Positions 43,038-53,740 of a stretch of DNA of 64,000 bases are shown here, piece by piece (position 1 is the stretch's first letter; each line of letters begins with the position of its first letter). The DNA comes from Pictodentalium vernedei (Eukaryota > Mollusca > Scaphopoda > Dentaliida > Dentaliidae). The position numbers and the translations under genes were made by a program. The DNA is taken from the NCBI GenBank assembly GCA_031216915.1, contig CM062296.1, forward strand, positions 146,196,840-146,260,839, given 5' to 3'. The notes beneath the pieces are model-generated. The model did no database searches. It was not told the DNA's origin and worked only from the letters and a program-made list of their open reading frames with translations.

Positions 43038-44638
43038 CACCTGGAACTTAATTAAGGATCCCCTGAAATGTTTCATGACCGTGAAGTTTCTGTTACTGAT
43101 TATTATATTTTAATGATTGCTATGTCTTTCAGTACATTCCATCCAGTGAAACATGATGTTTCTGGTTGATAGCGTACCCCAAACACATCCACTCGTCCAC
43201 GTGAAGCATGCTACCCACGAATGTCACAAAAAAAAAACCTTTCATCTACATGCAATATCTGGGTATAAAACAAGAAAATTTGTCACTTCTTTTATCAATA
43301 AATGTTGACATGGCAAGGAGGAGACTGTCAGAGGCACTAAGATGGGAAATTGTTGGTATGCTTGCAACAGGCATGTCATTCAAAGCTATTGGAAGGCATC
43401 TTGGCTATAGTCATTCTGTCATCAGCAGACTTGTCCAAACACATCAACAAAAACCAACGACGTTAAGGACCGACCGAGGACTGGAGAACCCCAAAAGACC
43501 TCTCCTCGGGAAGATCGGAGTTTGGCACGCCTCATTAGGCGTGAACCATTTGCTTCAAGTGGGGTTTTGAAACGCCTTTGCCCCCCCCCCCCCCCCCCCA
43601 GCAGGCGTTTGTGCAACGGAACTGTCCGAAACCGTCTCAAAGCACTTGGTATGAGGTCCAGAAGGGTCATCAAGCGTCCGGCTCTGTCTGATCAGCATCA
43701 AAGACAACGTTGTATGGAACGACAACATTGGAATCTCAGGACGTGAATGAGAGTCCAATGGTCAGACGACAGTAGGTTCCGGCTTCACGTCCCAGATGGT
43801 CGCGTGAGAGTGTGGAGACGTAGAAATACTGCTTACCTGCCCAGGAACATCAGACCTACTGTCCCGTATGGTGAAGGATCAGTGAGGATTTGGGGATGCC
43901 TCTCTCATGATTGTAAACTTGATAGGGTGACTGTACTTGGGGATCTCAATGTCATCAGTACGTCCGGGGCATTCTCAATCCCGCTGCGCCTCATTTTGAC
44001 AACCACCCGTTGTCTACTCGCCTTGTATTCATGGACAACAATGCAAGGCCACATCTTTCCCTTGCTGTGAGAACATTCTTTCAGAACAACGCTATTACAG
44101 CACTACCCTGGCCTGCATTGCGCTCCGATTTGAATCCCTTAGAACACATCGAGGACTTTCTTGTGCAAGCAAGTGATCCGCCTGTACAGAATTTGATTTG
44201 GCCGATTTGGAAGCTGCATTGCATGAGGAGTGGCAGCAGTTGCCTCTGGACCGTATCAGACGGCTCGTTGGAAGCATTAGGATGAGGGTTCAGGCTGTCA
44301 TCCGGGCACGTGGGGGATACACTCGCTACTGACGTCAGACACTGCTATTGTGTTCAGCAGATCACAAGATACTTTTTTGTCAGTAATTACCGACATTGTT
44401 TCATTTCATCATGGACCGTTCCAGCTCCATACTTGTCGAGAGGACATTTTTCCATCAAAAAACATTAGTGACAGATATGTGTAATTAGCACCATTAAAAT
44501 ACTGCATGTTTTCATCATTGTCTTGTCTTTCATTTTAGCCAAAATCATTTTTGGCCATCTGAAATATAGCATGAAAGTAATGGCAGTTTCTATTAACACC
44601 ACTGCGAAACCATGGGGTGTTTAATTAAGTTCCAGGTG
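43038..44638 (+). mobile_element. Tc1/mariner transposon, full length (1601 bp), inactive
   Basis: TA both sides (43036-43037, 44639-44640). The terminal repeat is CACCTGGAACTTAATTAA with its inverse. Internal coding on the plus strand gives a Tc1-type transposase with frame damage. Its terminal repeats differ from those of MITE families B, C and D, so it is not their direct parent. Confidence 0.95.
43310..44332 (+). pseudogene. Tc1-type DDE transposase, inactivated
   Basis: The reading starts MARRRLSEALRWEIVGML with a helix-turn-helix-like N-terminus (about residues 5-50) and ends VIRARGGYTRY before TGA, about 340 codons as in intact Tc1 transposases. Damage: an expanded run of about 18 C at 43581-43598 shifts frame, an in-frame TGA at 43744-43746 stands where a tryptophan is expected just before the first catalytic aspartate (WSDDSRF), and further shifts fall at about 43970-44010 and 44185-44210. 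The second catalytic aspartate appears changed to asparagine (FMDNNARPH). DLNPLEH keeps the third acidic residue. Transposases of this type cut and paste at TA. Confidence 0.93.
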
Positions 44639-44799
44639 TATACATTTTGTTATTTCACATTTTATGCTTCAAAGATGAAATCAGATCGGCTTGTATAGGA
44701 ATCCGGAATGTTTAAAAATGATGAACTCCCTGAAAATTATAATAACCACGGAAGTAGTATGTAATGTGGTTTTGAGGTCCATTCTGGATGACCCGGTGG

Positions 44800-45000
44800 A
44801 TGACCCCGGAAGTGACGTCATGTCACGTGACGTAGTGGCGCCATGTTGTGTTGTATTGGTAACCCGCGTGAGCGGCCATCTTGTGACGTCATCTCCATAG
44901 TGACGCGTGGTGTTAGTGCGCATGCGCAGCGCGTGTTGTTAGGGTGATACGTGTTTCCGTCGTCCATTTTGTATACAGGAGGCCGCCATCTTGGTTTCTA
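44800..45000 (+). promoter_or_regulatory. Promoter-like motif cluster in left foldback arm
   Basis: Within 200 bp are two GTGACGTCA strings (CRE-like), TCACGTGAC (E-box), GCGCATGCGC (NRF1-like palindrome), GGCGCCATGTTG, and GCGGCCATCTTG plus GGCCGCCATCTTGG (YY1-like). The same cluster appears mirrored at about 47090-47300 and partly at 62540-62760. Motif presence is observed; promoter activity is inference. Confidence 0.4.
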
Positions 45001-45639
45001 TATTAGCACGTGATTGCTATGTTACCTAAGGCCTACATTAGGACAGGGGTATGTTCGGGGGTGTGTTCCTTTGTAGAAGAGTAAATCTAATTACCACAAA
45101 CAACCCGACAATCCTTCCAAATCACCAAAATCCACCCGAAATCACCGAAATTGACTTTATTTCCCCAATTTATCGGCTTAACACGTAGTGCTATAGTACT
45201 AAGGGGTACAAAGGGGTCCGTTCGATTGAACAGGAGTAATGTTCTCGCTTAGAATTCTCCCAGAATCCCTTTTTGGATCCCTATCCCATGACGTTTTTCC
45301 CATTAAAAGACACGTTCCTTTGGTCATTACCCAGAATTCTCTGCTTCTATCTATATATGTAATAGTTATCGTTTATCTGGCCGTGTTCTTTTATTCTAGA
45401 GTATACTCTAGTAGCGTAGAAGAGCCTATCAACTGGAACAGTTTATCTTATTATTACTATATTTAGCAATTTCTGGTCTATTCTTGTTAGTTCTGACCCT
45501 ATTCCAAGTACTCTTGTTGTTTCATTTATCTAGATTATAACCAACCAATCAGATTGCTTGATTTCCCATAACCTGTATACAGAGTTATCTCCCTTGTGTA
45601 TAATAAAAAACTATATTCAATGGCAATATCCCCAGGCAC

Positions 45640-46135
45640 CCCAATTTCGGCACCCCTTTTTTGAAAAACTAATGGCCTTCGGCACCCCTTTTTTCTGAAA
45701 TGAGGCTAAGAGTCGTTCGAGGAGTCACTCGAACGAGCAATTGCTCGTTAGCTCATTTGCTTGATGGGATTAGAGTCATTCGAGCAGTATGTCGAGTCAC
45801 TCGATCGAGTAATTACTCGATAGCTCATCTGACAGAAACGGGATTCTCCAGAAGGCACCCCAATTTCAGCACCCCTTTTTGGAAAACATATGGCCTTCGG
45901 CACCCCTTTTTTTCTGAAATGAGGCTAAGAGTCGTTCGAGGAGTCACTCGAACGAGCAATTGCTCGTTAGCTCATTCGCTCGATGGGATTCGAGTCATTC
46001 GAGCAATATGTCGAGTCACTCGATCAAGCAATTACTCGATAGCTCATTTGACAAAAAAGGGATTCTCCAGAAAGCATCCCGATTTCGGCACCCCTTTTTG
46101 GAAAACCTATGGCCCTCGGCACCCCTTTTTTGTCG
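45640..46135 (+). repeat. About 240-bp tandem units in foldback arm and spacer
   Basis: GGCACCCCTTTTTTCTGAAA, GAGGCTAAGAGTCGTTCG and CGAGCAATTGCTCG recur at 45685 and 45900, with a partial third start near 46090. Each unit is itself full of short palindromes. The two units stay in one open frame (45700-46209, 169 codons), but this is most simply a repeat by-product. Confidence 0.85.
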
Positions 46136-47089
46136 TACGAGGCCATGACGGCTATGTAAAAGCCCTCAATGAGGCATTTTATACAGCGCTCAATGTAAAA
46201 TATCTATAAACAGGCTATACAAGAGATTCCGTAATTGAGATTCCTATCCGACTCCGTAAAGTCCCGTTTTTGTCAGATGAGCTATCGAGTAATTACTCGA
46301 TCGAGTGACTCGACATACTGCTCGAATGACTCGAATCCCATCGAGCAAATGAGCTAACGAGCAATTGCTCGTTCGAGTGACTCCTCGAACGACTCTTTCA
46401 GAAAAAAGGGGTGCCGAAGGCCATTAGTTTTTTCAAAAAAGGGGTGCCGAAATTGGGGTGCCTGGGGATATTGCCATTGAATATAGTATTTTATTATACA
46501 CAAGGGAGATAACTCTGTATACAGGTTATGGGAAATCAAGCAATCTGATTGGTTGGTTATAATCTAGATAAATGAAACAACAAGAGTACTTGGAATAGGG
46601 TCAGAACTAACAAGAATAGACCAGAAATTGCTAAATATAGTAATAATAAGGTAAACTGTTCCAGTTGATAGGCTCTTCTACGCTACTGGAGTATACTGTA
46701 AAATAAAAGAACACGGCCAGATAAACGATAACTATTACATATATAGATAGAAGCAGAGAATTCTGGGTAATGACCAAAGGAACGTGTCTTTTAATGGGAA
46801 AAACGTCATGGGATAGGGATCCAAAAAGGGATTCTGGGAGAATTCTAAGTCAGAACATTACTCCTGTTCAATCGAACGCACCCCTTTGTACCCCTTAGTA
46901 CTATAGCACTACGTGTTAAGCCGATAAATTGGGGAAATAAAGTCAATTTCGGTGATTTCGGGTGGATTTTGGTGATTTGGAAGGATTGTCTGGTTGTTTG
47001 TGGTAATTAGATTTACTCTTCTACAAAGGAACACACCCCGAACATACCCCTCCTACTGTAGGCCTTAGGTAACATAGCAATCACGTTCT

Positions 47090-47300
47090 ACCATAGAAAC
47101 CAAGATGGCGGCCTCCTGTATACAATATGGACGACGGAAACACGTATCACCCTAACAACACGCGCTGCGCATGCGCACTAACACCACGCGTCACTATGGA
47201 GATGACGTCACAAGATGGCCGCTCACGCGGGTTACCATGACAACACAACATGGCGCCACTACGTCACGTGACATGACGTCACTTCCGAGGTCATCCACCG
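47090..47300 (-). promoter_or_regulatory. Promoter-like motif cluster in right foldback arm
   Basis: Mirror image of the left-arm cluster: CCAAGATGGCGGCC, GCGCATGCGC, two TGACGTCA strings and CACGTGAC. It would point inward, opposite to the left cluster. Confidence 0.4.
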
Positions 47301-47393
47301 GGATCATCCAGAATGGACCTCAAAACCACATTACATACTACTCACGGATGTGAACACTGTGTGGGTAAGGATATATGGCGAGGTCTCCAACAT

Positions 47394-47498
47394 TTATGTA
47401 GGGTGGCCAAAATAATCATCAACTTCACCACTGCTTATCTTCTCCAAATACTGCTGGTCACTAGTAAAACCTGGTAATTTGGGACCATTTTGAGACAT
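47394..47498 (-). other. Small open frame (34 codons) beside the foldback element
   Basis: Reads MSQNGPKLPGFTSDQQYLEK then ISSGEVDDYFGHPT and TAA, ending 52 bp outside the right foldback arm. The composition is protein-like, but I recognise no family and see no splice partner. It may be an exon fragment or chance. Confidence 0.2.
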
Positions 47499-48191
47499 TT
47501 CTTGTAATTTCTCAATACACACACCTTTCCGAAAACGAACGGTTACAATTACACTTACACTTAGTGTACTATCTCACCAGAATATGTGGGAGTGAAAAAA
47601 AACGATAAAAACCTACGACAGTGTAAAAGGACAATTTGTAGGCTGCTACCGCTGAAGGCATGAAGATTACGCGAGGTGGATAACCAACTGCAAGGAACTG
47701 TGGAAACGAAGTGGGATGGCGATCGGAAAACCTCAGTAGATTTCACGGACGGACTATCTGTGCAGGACGAAGAGCCATATCAACTTGGTATGCTAATGTA
47801 AGATTTAAGCTTTGACGGCTTGTGGCGAAGGCTATGTTAACCCAGTAGACGGCGCTTCAAGTGAAGATTAAGCTGAACTTTTGTCTGGAGATTGGTGAAT
47901 GAATGAATGATTTTATTTCGTAGTACAACATGCATACAATTATAAACTAAAGACAGCAACATACAATTATCTCAAATACATGGTTGCACAGCAGGGAGAT
48001 GCATAGCCACTAGGGCTGTCCTCCTGCCATTCCCAATAGAAACAAAAAAGTCAAATGTGACACAATCCTGACAACAACGTATATGTTAATAAAAAAAATA
48101 AATTGAAGATTAATTTTTGAGATGGTTCTTTCCACAGAGATAAATTATTTTTCTATCGTTTTAGCCAATGAAACAATTTAGGGTCTGTTAA

Positions 48192-48401
48192 CCCTTTTGA
48201 GCCTGAGCGGCGGCTTTTCTGGCCAGGAACATGACACGTGACAACGTTATTAAATAGGATGGCTGTTCAGTAAAAGTGTGAGGCAGACCAATCAATATTT
48301 TCTCCGTGCAGCCCTGAGGCTGGTCTACCCCAAATAATGAATATGGGCTCTTCTGATTGCTGCCATTGAATAGATGAGGGTGAGATTATAGAGCTAGGAC
48401 C
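48192..48401. mobile_element. TTAA-flanked MITE, family G, copy 2 (nested in LINE)
   Basis: Follows TTAA at 48188-48191 and starts CCCTTTTGAGCCTGAGCGGC. The inner part has GGCAGACCAATCAAT...GGCTGGTCTACCCC. The right flank is mutated. It matches copy 1 at 13531 and sits directly after the LINE coding end. Confidence 0.72.
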
Positions 48402-48404
48402 TAC

Positions 48405-48945
48405 AGTCTGGGCAAACTGGATTAATACAGCTGACGCGAAGATAGTACGAATTCCAGAATTGCTCCGTCAGAGACTTTTTGAATTATGATCTGGAATAAT
48501 TTTGAACCGATGGTTTTATTAGGTTCCACATCCTTGGGAAAGTATAAATTGGAAGGTTTGCGGAGAACTTAGTTCTTGGTTTTAGTGTATGTAATTTACC
48601 CGACTGTCTGATGTCCATTCCTGGGGAGTGGTGTGGGGGTGGGGGGGGGGGGGGGGTGTACTATTCTAAAAGTGCCCACAAACCTTTCAATAGCAGGCTG
48701 TTGTACAATTCGCGCATAAACAAAGGACAAAAACCTGTTTTAGTTTGTGCAGGTCTGTAAATTTTGAAATACTGTGCTCTCTAAACAATGGGTCTGTGTG
48801 AGCATTGCATTTTTTGTTAGTTATAATTCGAATGGCTTTCTTTTGTAATTTTGTGATCGTTCGATTTGATGACGAGTGACCACAGATATGGATACCACAC
48901 AGCATGTGACTCTGAATCAGAGAGTAATATAATGTTTTCACAGGG
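48405..48945 (-). pseudogene. LINE C-terminal region downstream of the insert
   Basis: Minus-strand frame VKTLYYSLIQSHMLCGIHIC, then LQKKAIRIITNKKCNAHTDP and FREHSISKFTDLHKLK, followed after a poly-C expansion (48636-48656) by PIYTFPRMWNLIKPSV and CINPVCPDC. It is separated from the rest of the LINE only by the element at 48945-49605: CLKT resumes as KTLYYSL. Confidence 0.82.
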
Positions 48946-49605
48946 GGTAGGGGGGGGGGCACCAAAAATTTGCAAGACGTGACGTGGGAGTGGGTGGGTC
49001 TCTTGAGTGCGCCAAAAATGTGCGTTTCCAACTTGTGCAACTTTTTGAATTTTTTAAAAATATATCAATATATCAGCTAATATATACCATCATTTGTGTT
49101 TCAAACCTTAAAGATGATGTTGTACATCACACTCTTAACATAAATACAACATCAGGAGGCTTTATATGTGAGAATACTGGGCTTAATCTGGGAAAATGTC
49201 ACACGTTAGTAGGGGTGGGTGTCTTGTTCGAAATGTAGAAAATGTGCAGACAATATTTTGGGAACAATTCAAATGAAAATTTGTTCCCGTGTATGTACAC
49301 CTGCTCTGGCCAAGCCTGATAATGAACAGCTTGTCATTTGTACATTGGGGACCACAGCAGCCCACAGAGGTTTAAATTGGTGGTACCAGTTTAAGAAAAC
49401 TGATGAAAACCCCCCTAAAGACAGCTGTGCCTACTATAAGTTTATTTTGGATTTTAATAGGAGAATGGGGGGTGGGTGTTTGAGAACGGTAGTAGAAAAT
49501 TTGCACGTACTGGGTGGGTGGGTGTAAAAAGGAGTCGAATAAAAAAGTAGGACGTCACGTCTTGCAAATTTTTAGTGCTCCACCCCCCTCCCCCCCCCCC
49601 CCCGA
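48945..49605. mobile_element. CAGGGG-ended element, copy 2, inserted in LINE
   Basis: Left CCAAAAATTTGCAAGACGTG and right inverse CACGTCTTGCAAATTTTTAG, each followed by C/G runs. It breaks the LINE reading at TAAAAACC / TGAAAACA, a possible 8-bp duplication with two mismatches, as expected for a hAT-like element. It provides the empty site for the MITE at 10013. Confidence 0.85.
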
Positions 49606-49619
49606 CCCCCTTCCTGGTT

Positions 49620-50640
49620 TTTAGGCACTTTTTCGGTAGAATCCTCTTAACTTTGTTTAGGGCATAAATTGCTCTGGACATTTTATAACAGACTACTGAG
49701 ATATGCTCTCTGGAATTCAAATGTTCATATACGTGGATTCCCAAGAATTTTACAGATTTCTCCTCTTGATTATTTGCAACGAGCGAATTATTAAGCACAA
49801 CTCTTCTGCTTTCATTGGAGAATAAGTCACTCTGAGGGTGAACAATAACGAACTTTAGTTTACTCCCATTTAGGGCATGTTTATTAGCCATATACCAATA
49901 GTATTTGTTATTGAGTTCGTTGGTAACAGATTATATAATTTTATCTTAGTTATTAAAAGCAGTATATGCAGTACGTCCCCTGAGTTCCAATGTGTTCTAT
50001 CTGCCAGTAGGGGACGAGTAATATCATTTGCATATGATACAATTTTCAGAAATGTCGAATTTATAATATCGTTGCTGCAGATTATAAAAAGAAGAGGACC
50101 AATATTAGATCCCCGAGGGACATCAGTTGGTATGACCTGGAAATCGGAACTCGCCTTTGGGAGGGACACCGACTGAGATCTGTCTGTCAGATAATCCTCG
50201 AACCAGAGTTTGCATGACCCCGTATTCCATAGAATTCTACCTTTGTTTAGTAAGATCGAGTGATTTATAGTAGCAAATGCTTTGGAGAAATAGAGAAACA
50301 GATCTAAAGTACAGTACTTTGTTGGCTTATCGTTCATTTCAGCAGCATTGTTTATGAGATGCAGTACCGGATGTATTGTTGAGTGCCTTTCTAAAGCCAA
50401 ATTGATGTTGAATTATCCTAGTATCATCTTCTAGCAAAGATATTAACCTAGAGTACATTGTTTTTTTTCTTATACTTTAGGGAAGGTTGATAGGATGCCA
50501 ATGTTCCTATAATTGTTGAATAGTTGCTGATCGCCAGATTTAAAGACGGGAATAACTCTTGCAATTTTTGTCGTGAGATAACCAAAGGCGACTACGGTAT
50601 TAAATCCCAGAAGAAGCGTATCAACATCAGACGAAAATGA
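49620..50640 (-). pseudogene. LINE reverse transcriptase, decayed
   Basis: Blocks in order are KIARVIPVFKSGDQQLFNNY, then YSRLISLLEDD...HQFGFRKAL, LDLFLYFSKAFATINHSIL, WFEDYLTDRSQSVSL, VPRGSNIGPLLFI and VSYANDIT, then LKFVIVHPQSD, VKFLGIHVYEHL and YKMSRAIYALNKVKRILPKK. The catalytic FADD box reads YAND, so an active-site aspartate is lost. There are several stops and frame changes, and a 42-bp palindrome remnant splits the part after YANDIT. These blocks are characteristic of non-LTR retrotransposons. Confidence 0.88.
49973..50014. repeat. Shortened palindrome inside the LINE reverse transcriptase
   Basis: ACGTCCCCTGAGTTCC, AATGTGTTCTATCTGCC and GTAGGGGACGAG are a deleted version of the perfect palindrome at 40632, inserted after YANDIT. 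Confidence 0.8.
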
Positions 50641-50719
50641 ACTGTTTTGTGAACCCAGTATGAGAATCCAGTATTATGAGAGACAAATAAACGTGAATTC
50701 CACTCAGCGGTGGACTGGG

Positions 50720-52026
50720 CCAAGAAGAGTTACCGATAAATGCAATGGGGGTCCGGACCCGGAGAACATTTTGATTTTTCGAACGGAAAGAACGCTATTT
50801 CCTTGCATCCAAGCGGTCAATGGCTGTCCACATAGATGACATTTTCGATATCATTTTTTTTATTATCTTTGTCGATCATTTGACAAAAAATTGTTACACG
50901 AAATGAGGCCCCGGACTCATCACGCCGATCATAGTTCGACCCAATGGGAGAAAAGTTTGATTTTCGAACCGAAAGAACGATGTTTCCTTGCATCTGACCT
51001 ATCAATGGCAGACTAGACTGCTGATATATCGAAATGCCCTCTATGTGGACTGACAATGGCAGTCCACATAGAGGGCATTTCGATAAACCGACTGTCTATA
51101 CACTGTACAAAATTACCATAATTCTACGGTTAACTACTGTCAGATGACTGTCAAATACTACGGTCTCGAGGCCGTAAATTAATTTTAACGGTGTTTCCGT
51201 AGAAAAATCCGCGAATTTGATCCAATGAACGTATTTCTCCCGTCGCGCTGTGCAGTTACGTCGCAAGGCGGTACAAATGGTGAATTATGGGATCGGCCTT
51301 GCCATATGCCACTCTGGAAGTCGCCATTTCCAAGAAGGACGCCCGATGCATTTGAAGACGAACAACAACGTATTATTATCAGTTCGCAAGTTTGTGACCA
51401 TGTGATTCTGAAGTGATTCATGTTCATTGCAGTCTTGGACTTGTATAGAGGTGTAACTTGATATTTGTTCAAGTGTATCCATGATGGGTGTGTTGGTTAG
51501 AGGGACGGGTGAGTATAGTCAGCGTTGCATTTATTGGTTTAAGGTAAAATGCGGTTAATGATGGCTGGAATTAAATTATGGTTTTCAGTTGATTAAGGGC
51601 CATATGACTGGAACTCTTCCACCAGTGATTTTATACCGTAATTATTTTGATGGTATTTTTTACGGGAAAATAAAGCAATTGATGGCTGAAATTTTTTACG
51701 GTCATATGACCTGCAGCTAGTTTCCAGGCATATGACTGTACAAATAACGACAAACCGTGAAAAAAATACGGGAATATAAGGCAAATGACAGTTAAAATTG
51801 TTTTACGGTTTGCCCTTATGCTTACGGTCATATGCATGGAAACTAGCTACGGTAATTTTTTACAGTGTATGCAATCAGATCCATTTCGCCTGTTGGTCAT
51901 TTTCACGAAACTTAATGAGCCATCAGGTGTTGGGCTGGGTAAATTAGGGAGACCCGGGAGGCTCCCAATAGGGGGGGGGGGGCTCCGGAAAATTTTCCGG
52001 TGGACCATACGGCCAGTCCGCCTCTA
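50720..52026. repeat. Inverted-repeat element E, copy 1 (interrupted)
   Basis: Contains TCATAGTTCGACCCAATGGG, GAAAGAACGATGTTTCCTTG and a hairpin CGAAATGCCCTCTATGTGGA with its inverse. It resumes after an insert (51101-51867) with TGCAATCAGATCCATTTCGC and ends at TCCGGTGGACCATACGGCC. Copy 2 is at 53735-54025; a fragment is at 52340-52480. Confidence 0.7.
51101..51867. mobile_element. TA-target element (CACTGTA ends) inserted in element E
   Basis: Ends CACTGTACAAAATTACC and GGTAATTTTTTACAGTG, flanked by TATA and TAT. The empty site is at about 53872-53885 (GTCTATGCAATC). About 200 bp of the interior (51200-51420) shows no repeat structure and might be captured sequence. Confidence 0.85.
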
Positions 52027-52036
52027 ATACTGGTAA

Positions 52037-52212
52037 GTTAAACCTCAAACGTAACGATTTTAACCAAACTGCACTATTCATAAAATCTCCATTCAAATTT
52101 ATTATTTTCTCAACTTTTGCGTCAAAGACAAAACTGATGACTCCTCATTGAAACCAGCACGCTGAGATCGTTCCAATGAGGGTGTCAAAAGCTATGTTTG
52201 TGCAGTCTCTAA
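52037..52212. mobile_element. Family A MITE fragment, fused to family G fragment
   Basis: AAACGTAACGATTTTAACC, AGACAAAACTGATGACTCC and CGTTCCAATGAGGGTGTC survive. Immediately right, 52212-52262 matches the middle of family G (AAATATTAACTGGTCTA). Confidence 0.5.
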
Positions 52213-52289
52213 ATATTAACTGGTCTATTCCACACATTCACTGAGCAGCCATTTGTATCTAGGAAATTAGGACACACTTTGATCCTATT

Positions 52290-52336
52290 TTTATCGGGAT
52301 TTAACGACACTTTTGACAGCCAGGATCGCCTCAACA
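52290..52336 (-). mobile_element. SINE 3' fragment
   Basis: Plus-strand GGGATTTAACGACACTTTTG then ACAGCCAGGATCGCCTC. Confidence 0.6.
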
Positions 52337-52765
52337 TAGACGTAATTTTTATGGTATTTTGTATCATCTTCATCACTCATTCGGCAAAAAGTGATTACAT
52401 CAATGGTGGTCGCAGGCCCATCGGGCCGATCATAGTTCGGCCCAATGGGAGAAAATGTTCCAATAAGACTAAAATCTTCCGCCTCTGATTGAACGAGAGC
52501 TCGCTTAGTATATTCTGTGTTTATGGCTCAAGTGGCAAATGTTACCGTCTGACGCCACAACGCGAAATATTTTCAATGACGTCGTCCGTTTCATCAACGG
52601 TCCACGGAGTGACTAGCAAGCCGCTTCATTTTTCTGGATGTTTCATATGTACGTGTTCCGGATGAAGTGTTGTTTAAATTACAAACCGATTTACGATTTG
52701 AACGAAGATGGAATGAGTTTATGTGGTTTATTGATTATTTATCAAGTGCCGTCGTAGATACACGA

Positions 52766-52857
52766 GAGGTTTATTTACTAAACCTGTGATAGTTAAAAGT
52801 TGCCGTTTAACGATCACAAGTTTAGTAAATAAGCCTTATGTGTATCCACGATGTAGG
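52766..52857. repeat. Palindrome, about 42-bp arms
   Basis: CGTAGATACACGAGAGG and TTTATTTACTAAACCTGTG are mirrored after a short loop at 52806. Confidence 0.7.
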
Positions 52858-52892
52858 TTTTAGGCTATGGGAAGTGTCTTACTGGAACATAT

Positions 52893-53284
52893 GCAATATT
52901 GTGATGAGTTGACGGTAAAATGGTCTGAGGTTTGCGGCTCGGAGCGTATGTTTAACCTCGACGCTTCGCATCTCGGTTGAACATAAACAGTGGCGGCGCC
53001 AGAAATTGTTTTGTGGGGGGGGGGGGGGGGGGGGGCAACTAGGGGGGCAGACTCCCATGAAAGGGGGCAAATACGTAAAGGATCATATCATTACTTTGTT
53101 ATGAGGTAGTCCAAACTTGGACCCAAAGTCCGTAATATACTTTTTTGGTTTGGTACGTCCTGTGGACGTACCAAACCAAAAAATTATATTACGGGCTTTG
53201 GGTCCAAGTTTCGACTAAATGTAATGGTAATTAGCGGTCCTCCTTTCAAAAAATCCTGGATCCGCATCTGGTGGGTCTGTGCGT

Positions 53285-53357
<73 letters not shown>

Positions 53358-53740
53358 CAAATAATTGAACAGTGCAAGGGAGATAATGTCCGTCAGTCAT
53401 AATGCGAAATCCATTAATTTTTTTAGACAAGGGATATGGATAGACATGCCTTTGTTGGCTCATAACTTAATTATAACTTATAAGTATCTGCATCCGAGTC
53501 TTTAAATCTCTACTGCCTGTATGTGTTCATCAGCTAGCCTGAGGCTTTGGGCTAAGTGTGTATGGGAAATTATTGGGAATAAAAAAAGAGAGGGGTGTGC
53601 GTGTGTGTGAGAGAGAGTGACTGAATGTGTATGTGTGTGAGGGTGGATGGAAATGCATGCGAGATGGTTGGGGGGGGGGGGGGGGGGGCGAGCCGCAAAC
53701 CACAGACCATGTTACCGTCAACTCATCACAATAATTTATG
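52893..53740. mobile_element. Element with 50-bp inverted arms and inner hairpin
   Basis: AATATTGTGATGAGTTGACG to GAGGTTTGCGGCTCG is mirrored at about 53690-53740. Within it are a GGCGGCGCCAG start and poly-G run (53013-53036), a near-perfect hairpin at 53116-53210 (TTTTTTGGTTTGGTACGTCC), a GA tract (53286-53354) and a second poly-G run (53670-53687). Confidence 0.65.

Larger units (their letters stand above)
44754..47342. mobile_element. Giant foldback element, arms about 1.08 kb
   Basis: The left arm (44754 to about 45844) is repeated in inverse at about 46260-47342, with few differences. The spacer of about 415 bp holds a second tandem copy of the inner arm unit. Outer arms begin AGTATGTAATGTGG and contain TGACGTCA twice, CACGTGAC, GCGCATGCGC and AAGATGGCGGCC-like strings. 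No transposase is visible. A rearranged relative lies at 61120-62765. Superfamily unknown; foldback form is certain from the inverted arms. Confidence 0.92.
47893..50650 (-). mobile_element. CR1/L2/Jockey-like LINE, 5'-truncated, with nested insertions
   Basis: From the 5' side on the minus strand: reverse-transcriptase blocks (50640-49870), then the KFLGIH and LYYSLIQSH regions, then a WNLIKPSV...FKKSL and CINPVCPDC terminus near 48405, then a 3' UTR ending AATAAAATCATTCATTCATT at about 47893. Insertions: a TTAA MITE (48192-48401), a CAGGGG-ended element (48945-49605) and a palindrome remnant (49973-50014). Confidence 0.85.

Noticed and set aside
43422..43758. Minus-strand frames rich in glycine
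   Set aside because: Antisense of the Tc1 transposase and translation of the C run.
45239..45466. 75-codon frame with a hydrophobic stretch in the left foldback arm
   Set aside because: The mirrored copy in the right arm has its frame broken, so it is not conserved as protein.
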